A stretch of 64,000 nucleotides of DNA from Haemophilus seminalis. Its GTDB lineage: Bacteria > Pseudomonadota > Gammaproteobacteria > Enterobacterales > Pasteurellaceae. The position numbers and the translations under genes are program-made. Below the pieces are notes generated by a model that had not been told where the DNA came from, did no database searches, and worked only from the letters and a program-made list of their open reading frames with translations. The DNA lies in assembly GCF_006384255.1 (NCBI RefSeq), contig NZ_VCED01000002.1, positions 336,847 to 400,846 of the forward strand, read 5' to 3'. Below are positions 11,137 to 20,192 of the stretch, piece after piece (position 1 is the first letter of the stretch; every line of letters starts with the position of its first letter).

Positions 11137-11159
11137 AACGACCGCACTTTGCGGTCGTT
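11137..11159. terminator. Uptake-signal hairpin after the DUF1523 gene
   Basis: The stem AACGACCGCA / TGCGGTCGTT has a three-base loop and contains one exact uptake signal. On the minus strand it directly follows the DUF1523 stop and is trailed by TTTTC. Confidence 0.75.
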
Positions 11160-11166
11160 CAGGATA

Positions 11167-11691
11167 TTACTCTTCGCTGTCAAACCAGCCGCGAACAAAT
11201 TGAATAGACAAGAATAAAGTAGCTAACAGGAATGCATAGAAAATCCAAGAAACGATCGGATGACTTGGCGTGTCATCAGCAGTAATTTCTTTAATTGAGG
11301 TTGCATTGCGATATTCATCCATCATCGTAATACGCCAACCATAGTATTTAATTTGCACAAGTTTGTTGTCATTACCCAAAGCCTGCGCTTCAGCCTGTAA
11401 ATTGGCTGATCCAAATTTGAAGTAGAATGGGAAACCCCAACGTGTATCTTCATTGCGATACACCATAATTTTGCCATCGTCATTTTGCGTATTGATGTAA
11501 TACACATCACGTGTTGGGCCATCAGCTGGATTCGATTTTGTGATGGGGCCATCTTTATCAACACGTTTAACTTCTACACCAGTAACATGCGTCACATCGT
11601 AATGAGGAAATACATAATTCACCACAGAAAACATAAAACCGTGGAATAAAAAAACAACAATAAATAAGAAATATTTAAAAAACTTTCGCAT
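11167..11691 (-). CDS. DUF1523 family membrane-anchored protein
   Basis: This 174-residue protein has one membrane helix at each end (about residues 8-28 and 150-168). The soluble domain between them contains VYYINTQNDDGK, a WGFPFYFKF segment and YYGWR. The pattern matches DUF1523, a family without a known function. The N-terminal helix could be a signal anchor, which would place the middle domain in the periplasm. The gene is on the same strand as the CNNM gene but has a terminator after it. Confidence 0.75.
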   Translation of the reverse strand: MRKFFKYFLFIVVFLFHGFMFSVVNYVFPHYDVTHVTGVEVKRVDKDGPITKSNPADGPTRDVYYINTQNDDGKIMVYRNEDTRWGFPFYFKFGSANLQAEAQALGNDNKLVQIKYYGWRITMMDEYRNATSIKEITADDTPSHPIVSWIFYAFLLATLFLSIQFVRGWFDSEE

Positions 11692-11717
11692 ACTTTTCCC
11701 TTGTCAGAACTGTGCAT

Positions 11718-12500
11718 TTATTCTACACGAATTTTAAATAAACGCTCGAAATTTTGCGTGGTGATTCTAGCAAACTCCTCAGTAGAAAAGCCCTTTAAGG
11801 TTGCCACGTATTCACAGACTTCTCTCGTATAAGCCGGTTGATTTTCTTTTCCCCGATAAGGCACTGGCGCAAGATAAGGCGAATCTGTTTCCACCAATAA
11901 GCGATCCGTTGGCACATAACGAATAACCTCACGAATCGCTTCGGCATTTTTAAAGGTGACAATGCCAGAACAAGAAATGTAAAAGCCTAAATCCAACGCT
12001 TTTTTCGCAAATTCCATGGTTTCCGTAAAACAATGAATAACGCCACCGCACTTTTCAGCATGGTATTGGCGTAACATTGCAATAGTATCATCACCCGCAG
12101 AACGTGTATGAATAATTACAGGCTTATCTAACTGGTTTGCAATATCGATTTGGCTATCAAACACCGCTTGTTGCTCCGCTTTATTGTCTGCACTGTAATA
12201 ATAATCTAAGCCAATTTCGCCAATAGCAATCACTTTTGGATCTTGCGCTAAACACAATAAGCGTTCTGCGTCATAAGGTTCCTCTTCAAAATCTAGTGGA
12301 TGAACACCGCAAGCAAGCGAGACATTATTAAATTCGCGCAAAGATTCATAAGCCTGCTCAAAACGGCTTAACGTCACACCAATTGCGAGCAAATGTTTCA
12401 CATCACGCGCGCGCGCTTTTTCCACCACATCTGCGATGTTTTTATGTAAATTTTCATAATCTAATGCATCTAAATGGCAGTGGGAGTCAACAATGAACAT
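11718..12500 (-). CDS. TatD-family metal-dependent hydrolase/deoxyribonuclease (YcfH type)
   Basis: The 260-residue TIM-barrel protein has the metal ligands of the TatD family: HCH in DSHCHLDA near residue 7, the glutamate in GEIGLDYY, a histidine in IIHTRSA, and the aspartate in [10 protein letters not shown]. Family members are 3'-5' exodeoxyribonucleases or aminoacyl-DNA/peptide hydrolases. The gene follows tmk and holB, the same neighbourhood as E. coli ycfH, so I take it as that orthologue and not TatD itself. Confidence 0.9.
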   Translation of the reverse strand: MFIVDSHCHLDALDYENLHKNIADVVEKARARDVKHLLAIGVTLSRFEQAYESLREFNNVSLACGVHPLDFEEEPYDAERLLCLAQDPKVIAIGEIGLDYYYSADNKAEQQAVFDSQIDIANQLDKPVIIHTRSAGDDTIAMLRQYHAEKCGGVIHCFTETMEFAKKALDLGFYISCSGIVTFKNAEAIREVIRYVPTDRLLVETDSPYLAPVPYRGKENQPAYTREVCEYVATLKGFSTEEFARITTQNFERLFKIRVE

Positions 12501-12554
12501 AATTATTTTTCCTTATGCCTAAGGCTTGAACGCCATAGACGATATATCTTTAAT

Positions 12555-13538
12555 TTATTGCGTTTCAAATACTTCTGTGACTAATCGCGTCAAGCTATCT
12601 AATAGCATCAATTCAACATTCACACCATTAATTGTCAGCAAATCTGACCGCACTTTTTGCATAATTTTGATTGCTTGTAATAAACCAAGAGCGGTTTGCT
12701 CATCGCTGAATTGTTCTATGCCACGGCCAAGATCGGCAACTTGTCGATGACTATCAATTTCAAGTTTATGTTTTAAACAATCGGAAAGAAAAGCCAAAAT
12801 CCAATCCACTTGCTGAACATAGCGTTCTTTATCAAACAACGGAAGCAATTCCAATGGTGAACGTCGGCGATAGAACACCCAAAATTGACGTAAGAAGTTT
12901 TTACGCTGTTCAATAAGCCCTTGTTGTAACGTCTCTAATGCTAAAAGCGGACGCCCAAGATTCATCGCAAGTGCGGTCAAAATTTCCTGATTTTCAGCCG
13001 CACTTTCTGATTTCAACCAATCAACAGCCGTTTGCTCATTAGGCACGGACAGATTCCATACTTGGCATCGACTGTAAATGGTTGCCAACAAACTTGACGA
13101 ACTATCCGTCTGAAGTAAAAAATAAGTATTTGGACGAGGCTCTTCCAATGTTTTCAATAACGCATTGGCAGCTGCTTCCGTTAAACGTTCCGCACCTTGC
13201 ACATACACCACTTTATTGCCATTTTGTTGTGCGTGCTGCGCAACCATTTCATTAATGTCGCGTACTTGATCGACGCCAATATCTTTACCGTCAATGGGGC
13301 TTAATTCGTAATAATCTGGATGACTATGGGCTTGCATTAAATGACAAGAATGGCATTGACCACAAGGTTTATCGCCTTGAGCCACACACATTATTTTCTG
13401 TGCAAGTGCATTAAATAAACTTTCTACACCTAAACCAGAATCAGCTTTAATCAGCACAGCATGATGCCCCAAACCTTCATCAAAGGTTTGAACAATTTGG
13501 TGATAAATTGGCATTAGCCAAGGGTAAAGAACGGTCAT
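12555..13538 (-). CDS. holB: DNA polymerase III delta-prime subunit
   Basis: Delta-prime is the non-ATP-binding stator subunit of the clamp loader. The four zinc cysteines are C51, C59, C62 and C65, the last three in CGQCHSC. The P-loop position reads [10 protein letters not shown], lacking the GKT lysine, as expected for delta-prime. An SRC sensor motif is present in YSRCQVW. The start is the ATG at 13538, overlapping the tmk stop as ATGA; the upstream GTG at 13559 is less likely. It is part of the mltG-tmk-holB-tatD cluster. Confidence 0.95.
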   Translation of the reverse strand: MTVLYPWLMPIYHQIVQTFDEGLGHHAVLIKADSGLGVESLFNALAQKIMCVAQGDKPCGQCHSCHLMQAHSHPDYYELSPIDGKDIGVDQVRDINEMVAQHAQQNGNKVVYVQGAERLTEAAANALLKTLEEPRPNTYFLLQTDSSSSLLATIYSRCQVWNLSVPNEQTAVDWLKSESAAENQEILTALAMNLGRPLLALETLQQGLIEQRKNFLRQFWVFYRRRSPLELLPLFDKERYVQQVDWILAFLSDCLKHKLEIDSHRQVADLGRGIEQFSDEQTALGLLQAIKIMQKVRSDLLTINGVNVELMLLDSLTRLVTEVFETQ

Positions 13539-14167
13539 TTTTCGTTTGATTTCCACCAATTTTTTACCGCACTTTCAATATCTGCTTGAACAAGTTCAAT
13601 ACTCTGCTCTGCATTAATCACCACTGCTTTTGAATTATCTTTTACTAACGCTAAATATCTTGCTCGAGTGCGATGGAAAAAATCCAAATCCATTTGCTCA
13701 ATACGATCTAACTCGCCACGTCCACGAGCTCGCGCTAAACCGACAATCGGATCTATATCCAAATAAATTGTGAGATCTGGCTCAAAATCACCTAATACAG
13801 TTTCTTTCAAGGTGAGCATAAAATGCGGGTCTAATTGACGTCCGCCACCTTGATACGCCTGAGATGACATATCGTGGCGATCACCTACCACCCATTTTCC
13901 TTGCATTAAAGCAGGTTTAATCACGTTATCCACCAATTGAATACGTGCCGCATAAAGCATCAATAACTCTGCTTTCGCAGTCACAGGTTCTTCAGTTTCA
14001 TGTTTAATTAGATGACGTAATTTCTCTGCTAACGGGGTTCCACCAGGCTCGCGTGTAAATACGACGTCTTGAATACCAAGTTCATGCAAGACTCGTACAA
14101 CAGATTGATGAGCGGAGCTTTTCCCCGCACCTTCCAAGCCTTCAATGACAATAAATTTTCCTTTCAT
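13535..14167 (-). CDS. tmk: Thymidylate kinase
   Basis: Tmk phosphorylates dTMP to dTDP. The P-loop GLEGAGKS is at residues 10-17, the DR(H/Y) motif appears as [13 protein letters not shown], and FTREPGGT is present. I place the start at the ATG at 14167, preceded by GGAAG, giving 210 residues, the usual family size. The frame is open further upstream to 14248, but that would overlap mltG and adds a non-family N-terminus. Confidence 0.96.
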   Translation of the reverse strand: MKGKFIVIEGLEGAGKSSAHQSVVRVLHELGIQDVVFTREPGGTPLAEKLRHLIKHETEEPVTAKAELLMLYAARIQLVDNVIKPALMQGKWVVGDRHDMSSQAYQGGGRQLDPHFMLTLKETVLGDFEPDLTIYLDIDPIVGLARARGRGELDRIEQMDLDFFHRTRARYLALVKDNSKAVVINAEQSIELVQADIESAVKNWWKSNEK

Positions 14168-14183
14168 ATTTTCTTCCGCACTT

Positions 14184-15227
14184 TTATTTGGCATTTTTCT
14201 GGCTGCGATACCAACGTAAATATTCTTGCACCGCTTTATTATGTTCATTCAAATTTCGGGTAAATTTATGCCCACCAGAACCATCTGCCACAAAATAATA
14301 AAACTCTGTTTTTTCAGGGTTCGCAACAGCCTGTAACGAACTTTCACTTGGCATAGCAATAGGTGTTGGCGGCAATCCATCAATCACATACGTATTATAA
14401 GGCGTTGGCATTTCTAAATCCTTTTTACGAATATTACCGCTGTAATTCTCACCCATACCATAAATTACCGTTGGATCCGTTTGTAATTTCATTTTTGCTT
14501 TTAAACGGTTGATAAATACAGAGGCCACTTTTGCTCGCTCAGTAGCAATGCCCGTTTCTTTTTCCACGATAGAAGCCAGAATCAACATTTCATAAGGATT
14601 CGCTAAAGGTAAATCTTCGTCACGCTCGTTCCAAGCCTTATTTAACGCCTTTTTCATTCGCTCAGCCGATCGCTTAAGTAGCTCCAAGTCTGTCGATTTA
14701 GGCGTATAGTTATAAGTATCAGGATAAAGCCAACCTTCCACATTTTTTAGTTCAAGATTTCTACCAACATCTGGCAAATCAAGTAATGTGAAAATTTCCT
14801 CGTTACTCTTATCTTTCAAGGTTTGCACCAAGTGCGGTGCATTTTCAAGATCTTTTCGCCAATCTTTAAAGGTTTTTCCTTCAATCCATTTTACATTGAA
14901 CTGCACTTCCTTACCTGAATTAAGCAAATCCAGTAAATCTTGCACAGTTTTAACATTCTCAAGAGAATAAGTCCCTGCTTTTATTTTATTTAGCTCAGGT
15001 TTCAACTTCAGCAAATAAGGCAATAATTTCCCATCATCAATTAACGTTTCTTGCTCAAAAAGTGCGGCTAATTTCGAACCTGTTGTGCCACGTTCAATCG
15101 TTAAAAGTTGATCTGCCTGCACATTTACCGGTGTTTTTACAAATTCAGTAATTTTGTAATAACCAAAACTCGCCGCGCCCGCTAAAATCAAAATTAAAAG
15201 TAAAATCGCAATTAAAAATTTCTTCAT
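14184..15227 (-). CDS. mltG: Endolytic murein transglycosylase MltG
   Basis: MltG cleaves nascent glycan strands and is thought to end peptidoglycan polymerisation. The protein has an N-terminal membrane anchor (residues 4-23), a LysM-like region and the YceG catalytic domain. The catalytic glutamate is probably E222 in SIVEKETG. I choose the ATG at 15227 (347 residues). A longer frame begins at a TTG at 15269 inside the upstream terminator. It is immediately upstream of tmk, as in many gammaproteobacteria. Confidence 0.94.
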   Translation of the reverse strand: MKKFLIAILLLILILAGAASFGYYKITEFVKTPVNVQADQLLTIERGTTGSKLAALFEQETLIDDGKLLPYLLKLKPELNKIKAGTYSLENVKTVQDLLDLLNSGKEVQFNVKWIEGKTFKDWRKDLENAPHLVQTLKDKSNEEIFTLLDLPDVGRNLELKNVEGWLYPDTYNYTPKSTDLELLKRSAERMKKALNKAWNERDEDLPLANPYEMLILASIVEKETGIATERAKVASVFINRLKAKMKLQTDPTVIYGMGENYSGNIRKKDLEMPTPYNTYVIDGLPPTPIAMPSESSLQAVANPEKTEFYYFVADGSGGHKFTRNLNEHNKAVQEYLRWYRSQKNAK

Positions 15228-15259
15228 AAGATATAAGAAAGAGAAAATAAAAAACAACA

Positions 15260-15281
15260 AAAGGGGCAATTAAGCCCCTTT
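15260..15281 (-). terminator. Terminator after surA
   Basis: The 8-bp stem AAAGGGGC (15260-15267) / GCCCCTTT (15274-15281) has a six-base loop and is followed on the minus strand by TGTTGTTTTTTATTTT. It separates surA from mltG. Confidence 0.85.
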
Positions 15282-15296
15282 CTTTTAAATATTAAA

Positions 15297-16286
15297 TCAT
15301 TTATTAAAATATTGGATATCTGCTTTTTTACGCAATGCTTTAACCCAGTCTTTTGTTGCATCTTGCAACTGAGAATTTACTAAATGTTCATAGGCTTTTT
15401 GTGCGTAGGCCTCAGCAGTAAGATCGCCGTCTCGCATTCCTGTCACTTCTAAAATATGCCAGCCAAACTCTGTTTTAAACGGTGCAGAAATTACTCCTTG
15501 TTTACTTTGTACAACAGTTTGTGCAAACTGTGGCGCATAAGTTTCAGGGAATGCATAACCTAAACTGCCGCCATTTGCGCCGGATAAATAATCTTTTGAA
15601 TATTTTAACGCTGCATCTGAGAAAGAAATTTTTCCAGCAAGAATATCTGAGCGAATTTTGGTAAGTTCTGCTTTGGCTTGTGCATCATTTAGCATTGGAT
15701 TTAGTTTAAGCAAAATATGACGAACTTCATATTCTTTTCCTGTTATTTTCTGTGCAGAACCTTTTTCTTTTGCTTCCTCTAACATTTTTTGTCCAAGGGC
15801 CCAAGCTTCACTACGTGCTTGTTCAACATCCACGCTTTCATGAATTGCTTTATTTCGAATTGCATCGCGGGTCATCGTTTGTAATTGGTTTTCCCAGGCT
15901 TTTTTGACATCTTTTGCGATACGTTGGCGAAATTCATTTAGTGAGGAACCTTCATTACTTAGCGCAATAGCGAACTGCCCCAAGGTTAAATTGTTTGCTG
16001 CAGCAATATGATTAAGCTGTTGCTCTACAGCTGCATTTAATGCTTTAGGGTCAATTGAAGGGGCTTTCACATCTTGCATTGCTTGATGAAGCAAAATGTC
16101 ATCAATGATTTTATCTAAAGCAACTTGGCGATCTCCACTTTTTCCTATATTTGCTTGAACCTGGCTTTCAAGGACTGGAACACCATTCACCATTGCTACA
16201 ACACGTTCTTCGGCTTTTACAACAGAAGCTAAAACAATGGTGCTAATAGTGGCTAAAAACAATGATTTAAATGTAGATTTTTTCAT
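15297..16286 (-). CDS. surA: Periplasmic chaperone / peptidyl-prolyl isomerase SurA
   Basis: SurA escorts outer-membrane proteins through the periplasm. The start at 16286 gives a clear signal peptide (MKKSTFKSLFLATISTIVL, cleavage near VKA-EE). An N-terminal SurA core domain follows, and then a single parvulin domain at about residues 165-270, with EVRHILL and FGWHILEV. E. coli SurA has two parvulin domains. The 329-residue precursor therefore represents the short form that, as I recall, is found in H. influenzae. The ribosome-binding site is weak. Confidence 0.88.
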   Translation of the reverse strand: MKKSTFKSLFLATISTIVLASVVKAEERVVAMVNGVPVLESQVQANIGKSGDRQVALDKIIDDILLHQAMQDVKAPSIDPKALNAAVEQQLNHIAAANNLTLGQFAIALSNEGSSLNEFRQRIAKDVKKAWENQLQTMTRDAIRNKAIHESVDVEQARSEAWALGQKMLEEAKEKGSAQKITGKEYEVRHILLKLNPMLNDAQAKAELTKIRSDILAGKISFSDAALKYSKDYLSGANGGSLGYAFPETYAPQFAQTVVQSKQGVISAPFKTEFGWHILEVTGMRDGDLTAEAYAQKAYEHLVNSQLQDATKDWVKALRKKADIQYFNK

Positions 16287-16360
16287 TTCTGTTTTATCAA
16301 AAAGTATCAATAATGCTCTTTAGATTATCAGTTCTAAAGAAGGTTCACAAGTGACAGTAA

Positions 16361-16900
16361 TTATTTCCCAATAATAGCAACTTCATAGCAACCATCATAT
16401 TTTTCAGTGCGAACTTGTACTAATTCCTCGCGACTTGTTGGGACATTTTTTCCTACATAGTCAGCCCTAATTGGTAGTTCTCGATGTCCACGATCGATAA
16501 AAATGACTAACTCAATTTTTGCCGCTCTACCAAAATCAGTGAGTGCATCCATTGCTGCTCGAATGGTTCGACCAGTAAAAAGTACATCATCGACAAGAAT
16601 TACTGTTTTGTCTTGAATATTTAAATATTGTGAGGAGCCACTGTATACAGGCATTTTATCCTCTTGATCTACTAAGGTTAGATCGTCTCGGTAAAAGGTA
16701 ATATCCAGTTCCATAGATGGTAATTTATTACCACTTAATTTTTCTACTCTATGCTGTAATAATGCAGCAATTTCAGCCCCGCGGCGTTTGATTCCAACAA
16801 TCACTACATTATCGAGAGATTGGTGTTTTTCAATGATTTCATGGGAAATGCGTGAAATTGTACGAGAAAAACGATCGTGATCGATAATAATTTTTTCCAT
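16361..16900 (-). CDS. pyrR: Bifunctional pyr regulatory protein / uracil phosphoribosyltransferase
   Basis: The 179-residue type I phosphoribosyltransferase contains the PRPP-binding signature VILVDDVLFTGRTIRA and the IKRRGAEIA segment typical of PyrR. In Gram-positive bacteria PyrR binds pyr mRNA to cause attenuation and also has uracil phosphoribosyltransferase activity. No pyr genes lie nearby, so whether it regulates RNA in this organism cannot be told from the window. It stands alone, diverging from mazG. Confidence 0.93.
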   Translation of the reverse strand: MEKIIIDHDRFSRTISRISHEIIEKHQSLDNVVIVGIKRRGAEIAALLQHRVEKLSGNKLPSMELDITFYRDDLTLVDQEDKMPVYSGSSQYLNIQDKTVILVDDVLFTGRTIRAAMDALTDFGRAAKIELVIFIDRGHRELPIRADYVGKNVPTSREELVQVRTEKYDGCYEVAIIGK

Positions 16901-17041
16901 CTTGTCCAGCTTAATAAAAGATTTTCTAGGGGCTAGAGTATAAAGAAAAAGTAGTCAAAAAGCGATTGTATTTACACCCTTTTTCTTATTGTTCCGTTAT
17001 ACTACTAAACAGATAGATTTATTTGATTAGGAGGCGAGACA

Positions 17042-17833
17042 ATGCATTATTCTATTCAGGATTTTATTCAACTTATTGCTCAATTGCGCAATCCAAATGG
17101 CGGATGCCCTTGGGATTTAAAACAAAATTATGAATCGATGATTCCTTGCTTAACGGAAGAAACTTACGAAGTAATCGAAGCAATTGAGAAAAAAGACATT
17201 CCAAATTTACGCGAAGAATTAGGGGATTTATTGTTACAAGTCGTTTTCTTCAGCCAGCTTGCTACAGAAGATAAACACTTTACTTTTGACGATGTATTGC
17301 ACGATGTTGCTGAAAAAATTGTGCGCCGTCATCCTCATGTGTTTGGTGATGCAAAAGCGGGGGATGAAACAGAAGCCCTTTCCCGTTGGAACGAAATGAA
17401 AGCCAAAGAAAAACAAGGTAAAAGTGCAGAAACCTCTATTTTAGATAATGTACCTCGTGCATTGCCTTCTCTTACGCGAGCGGCAAAATTACAAAAACGT
17501 TGTTCAAAAGTAGGGTTTGATTGGGAAGAAATTTCCCCCGTATTTGACAAAGTGCAGGAAGAATTAGAAGAAGTTCAAGCTGAAATTAACCGCACTTCGA
17601 TTGACCAAAATAAAGTGGAAGAGGAAATGGGCGATTTATTGTTCGCAACGGTCAATCTTGCTCGCCACTTAAAATGTGATCCTGAAGATGCATTGCGAAA
17701 AGCGAATTTAAAATTTGAACGTCGTTTTCGAGCAGTAGAACAAGCGGTTCAACAACAAGGTAAGCAAGTTAATGATGTGCCACTTATTGAGTTAGATTTG
17801 TTGTGGGATGAAGTGAAAAAACAAGAAAACTAA
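17042..17833 (+). CDS. mazG: Nucleoside triphosphate pyrophosphohydrolase MazG
   Basis: MazG hydrolyses NTPs to NMPs and pyrophosphate. Two MazG domains are visible: the first has [10 protein letters not shown] and [12 protein letters not shown] near residues 36-66, and the second has [13 protein letters not shown] near residues 197-209. The 263-residue length is typical. A strong ribosome-binding site (AGGAGGCGA) precedes the ATG. No mazEF toxin-antitoxin genes accompany it. The stop is followed by an uptake-signal hairpin and then an insertion element. Confidence 0.96.
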   Translation: MHYSIQDFIQLIAQLRNPNGGCPWDLKQNYESMIPCLTEETYEVIEAIEKKDIPNLREELGDLLLQVVFFSQLATEDKHFTFDDVLHDVAEKIVRRHPHVFGDAKAGDETEALSRWNEMKAKEKQGKSAETSILDNVPRALPSLTRAAKLQKRCSKVGFDWEEISPVFDKVQEELEEVQAEINRTSIDQNKVEEEMGDLLFATVNLARHLKCDPEDALRKANLKFERRFRAVEQAVQQQGKQVNDVPLIELDLLWDEVKKQEN

Positions 17834-17838
17834 TTGAG

Positions 17839-17875
17839 AAGTGCGGTAAAAATTTCTCTCATTTTTACTGCACTT
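17839..17875. terminator. Uptake-signal terminator between mazG and the VirK-like gene, abutted by the IS
   Basis: AAGTGCGGTAAAAAT pairs with ATTTTTACTGCACTT around a seven-base loop, with one T-for-C difference in the right uptake signal. It would have ended both convergent genes. The insertion element begins at the base of the stem, and the last three bases (CTT, 17873-17875) are duplicated on its far side. Confidence 0.8.
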
Positions 17876-17907
17876 TGATCTGCCCCCCAAAAAGTTGGAC
17901 AGGTTAG

Positions 17908-18757
17908 TTAACTTAAATATTGAGCTCGGTATTGCACTGGGCTCAATCCTTTTAAACCAAGTTTAATTCGTTTTTGGTTGTAATACACTAAATATTCTTC
18001 AATGTCAGCCTGTAATTCAGCAATTGAATGATAAGTCCGAGAGTAAAAGCACTCTGATTTTAATATGGCAAAAAAGCTTTCAATCACCGCATTATCATAG
18101 CAATTTCCTCGGCGGCTCATACTTTGAACCGCTTTACCCTCCAACATTTTCTCCCATTCCGCCGTGCCATACAATACACCTTGGTCGCTATGAATAATCG
18201 GGCATTCTGTCGGGTTAAGCCGACTAAGCCCTTCTTCTAACATCTTTTTTACCAATGAAAACTTCGGGCGTGTCGCAAAGTTATAGGCAATAATTTCTCG
18301 GTTAGCCAAGTCCATCAACGGTGAAAAATAAAGCGTTTCTTGACCAACATGAAATTCCGTTACATCCATTACCCATTTTTGATTGAGTGCCGTTGCTGTA
18401 AAATCTCGATTCAGCAAATTCGGGTCAATATGCAATGTTTTTCCACGTTTTCCATGTCTTTTCTTACGTAAAATGGAATGAATACCTAACTCGTTCATCA
18501 GTTTTAACAGCGTTTTATGATTCAAATTAAACCCCATTTGGCGTAAATTTAAACGTCATGGGGCGATAACCATCTCGTTTTCTGTTCTTTTTATACAGCG
18601 ATAAGATAGTCTCTTTTACCTCGTGATAATTTCGCTTAATCTCTTTATCGTAAAAGCTTAAGCGAGGCATTTTAGCCACATGAAGTCAATCATTTAACGC
18701 ATGGTCTTGCTTCAATCTTTCAATGATTTTTCTTTTTTCTGTCGTTGTTTTTGACGG
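17908..18757 (-). pseudogene. IS3-family transposase OrfB, interrupted
   Basis: The last 209 codons (17908-18537) are open and keep the full DDE catalytic triad: WVMDVTEF, HSDQG, and NAVIESFF. Upstream, the expected N-terminal part is visible but broken. IIERLKQDHALND is followed by TGA where TTA (Leu) is expected. HVAKMPRLSFYDKEIK looks shortened against relatives. A one-base frameshift occurs near 18545, between DGYRPMTFK and RQMGFNLN. The intact remainder starts at the internal ATG at 18537 and lacks the N-terminal region, so it is unlikely to transpose. Confidence 0.85.
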
Positions 18758-18758
18758 T

Positions 18759-19082
18759 CTAGCGCAGATAAGCAATCTCCGCACGAGCCAAGGCGAGCTC
18801 TCGCTGCAGCTTTTTAAACGCTTTAGGTGAAAAGTCTGTAGTTTCTGGAATTTCAATGTCTTTCTTTTTCATCTTTGGCTTCACTATTTTCGGGGTTTGA
18901 AGGTTTGTATGAGGCGATTTTACGCCATCAAGCCCTCTTTCCCGAAATGCTTTTAGCCAATAAATGACGAGAGCATGAGAAATTTTATGAAGTTTAGTCA
19001 CCTCACGGATACCATAATCCTGTTCGGTGACGAGTTTGATAATTTTCAAACGAAATTGATACGAGTAGGACATAATCTGCAC
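18759..19082 (-). CDS. IS3-family transposase OrfA (helix-turn-helix subunit)
   Basis: The 107-residue protein starts MSYSYQFRLKIIKLV and has one helix-turn-helix (YGIREVTKLHKISHALVIYW). It ends in the leucine-rich stretch LQRELALARAEIAYLR, which normally leads into OrfB by programmed frameshifting. An A-rich slippery tract (AAAAAAG on the minus strand, near 18730) lies after the TAG. Relatives usually continue beyond AEIAYL, so the end of orfA may itself be altered. Confidence 0.8.
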   Translation of the reverse strand: MQIMSYSYQFRLKIIKLVTEQDYGIREVTKLHKISHALVIYWLKAFRERGLDGVKSPHTNLQTPKIVKPKMKKKDIEIPETTDFSPKAFKKLQRELALARAEIAYLR

Positions 19083-19127
19083 CTCAAATTAGGTGTCCAG
19101 GTTTTGGGGTGCAGATCACTTTCTTCG

Positions 19128-20003
19128 TTAAAGTTGCTGAATATCCAATGCCATTTGGTCTAACATTTCATAACGTTTACGATACATAGAACGTTTTTTA
19201 CTTGCGATATCTTCTAACTGTTTGCGTTCAATATCTAAAGGTAATTGCCAATAATTATTGCGATATTCCCCTTGATTCTCTTGCCAGAACTCATCGTAAT
19301 TAAACAAAATCTTACTGCGCGCAGAAAGACGATATTTTCCTTGCGCTTTGTGCGGAATGCCCACTAACTCACATTGCCATTTTTCAGCAAGTATTTTGAA
19401 CGCATTAACCAACATAAACATTGGACGCATACCATGCAATGCTTTCGTAGCCTGTTTCACAAGCTCTTGAGCATTGTCACTTGAGGGGCCTTGAATCGAG
19501 GCGATAAGCAATTTATTCGGGCTCAAAAAAGTGAAAGACGCATCATATACTCGCTTATTATGTTGATTACGAATATTAATAGAAAAATACCCTTCAAAGG
19601 GATCGATATGGTTGATACTCAAAGATAAACGCAAATCATCAGTTAATTGCGTTAACACGATATTTTGTTGTTCCAATAATTGTTGGCAAAGCGAACGTCC
19701 CATTTTCTCTTCTGCCAAACGTAAATTCTCCGTAATCGCCGTTAAACGTTCTGAAGCAGAAAAGCGTTTATCGCAAAAAGTAGTCAGAACTGTATTGATA
19801 CGATAATAATCTTGTGTAAATAGAGGCTGCCATTGAGTTTCTGTATTAAGAAAATCCACTAATTGGCTACATTGCTTTTGATACAACCATTTATAGCCAT
19901 AATAACGTAATTTTTCCCGCACTTGTTTGAGAAAAGGGCGATCCTTGGAGTAAGGATACATTTGAACGTAAGTGGGGAAAATAAAATTATTTTTCGTGGA
20001 CAT
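19128..20003 (-). CDS. VirK/YbjX family protein (DUF535)
   Basis: The 291-residue cytoplasmic-looking protein matches DUF535, with a conserved centre FEGYFSINIRNQHNKRVYDASFTFL and IASIQGPSS, followed by MRPMFMLVNAFKILAE. Relatives include VirK of Shigella and YbjX of Salmonella, linked to virulence-factor handling and stress resistance without a defined biochemistry. It converges with mazG. The element at 17.9-19.1 kb inserted nine bases from its stop codon but did not truncate it. Confidence 0.82.
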   Translation of the reverse strand: MSTKNNFIFPTYVQMYPYSKDRPFLKQVREKLRYYGYKWLYQKQCSQLVDFLNTETQWQPLFTQDYYRINTVLTTFCDKRFSASERLTAITENLRLAEEKMGRSLCQQLLEQQNIVLTQLTDDLRLSLSINHIDPFEGYFSINIRNQHNKRVYDASFTFLSPNKLLIASIQGPSSDNAQELVKQATKALHGMRPMFMLVNAFKILAEKWQCELVGIPHKAQGKYRLSARSKILFNYDEFWQENQGEYRNNYWQLPLDIERKQLEDIASKKRSMYRKRYEMLDQMALDIQQL

Positions 20004-20113
20004 AACTCAATATTTTGTGAAATTTAATAAAATTATCAGCCATTTTAGCGATTATCACTTCATTTGCCAAAATTCTTTTTTGTTTAAAACCCACTTTACA
20101 ACTCAGATTTTGT

Positions 20114-20119
20114 TATAAT
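20114..20119 (+). promoter_or_regulatory. Extended -10 housekeeping promoter candidate for lon
   Basis: TATAAT preceded by TG and one base (TGTTATAAT) forms an extended -10. There is no good -35 at 16-18 bp. It lies just upstream of the sigma-32 promoter and could supply basal lon expression. Confidence 0.5.
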
Positions 20120-20125
20120 CTTTTC

Positions 20126-20154
20126 CTTGAATTCCTTTTTCCCTACCCCAATAT
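20126..20154 (+). promoter_or_regulatory. Sigma-32 heat-shock promoter of lon
   Basis: CTTGAA at 20126-20131, a 14-base spacer, and CCCCAATAT at 20146-20154 match the sigma-32 consensus CTTGAA-N13-15-CCCCATNT nearly perfectly. It lies 39 bases before the lon start, fitting heat induction of Lon. Confidence 0.85.
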
Positions 20155-20192
20155 TTACCTAAATTATCGGAAAGAATTAAGAGAGATAAATT

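Larger units (their letters stand above)
17876..19118 (-). mobile_element. Decayed IS3-family (IS150-like) insertion sequence
   Basis: The ends are imperfect inverted repeats beginning TGATCTGC: TGATCTGCCCCCCAAAAA on the left, and on the right, read inward, TGATCTGCACCCCAAAAC. Both lead to a (T)GGACA block. A 3-bp direct repeat CTT (17873-17875 and 19119-19121) flanks the element, as expected for this family. Length is about 1243 bp, with orfA then orfB on the minus strand. orfB carries a stop and a frameshift, so the copy is probably immobile by its own means. Confidence 0.9.

Noticed and set aside
17876..19118. A host integrase or prophage fragment
   Set aside because: Terminal inverted repeats, a 3-bp target duplication and an OrfA/OrfB DDE layout identify an IS3-family element, and no phage genes are near.
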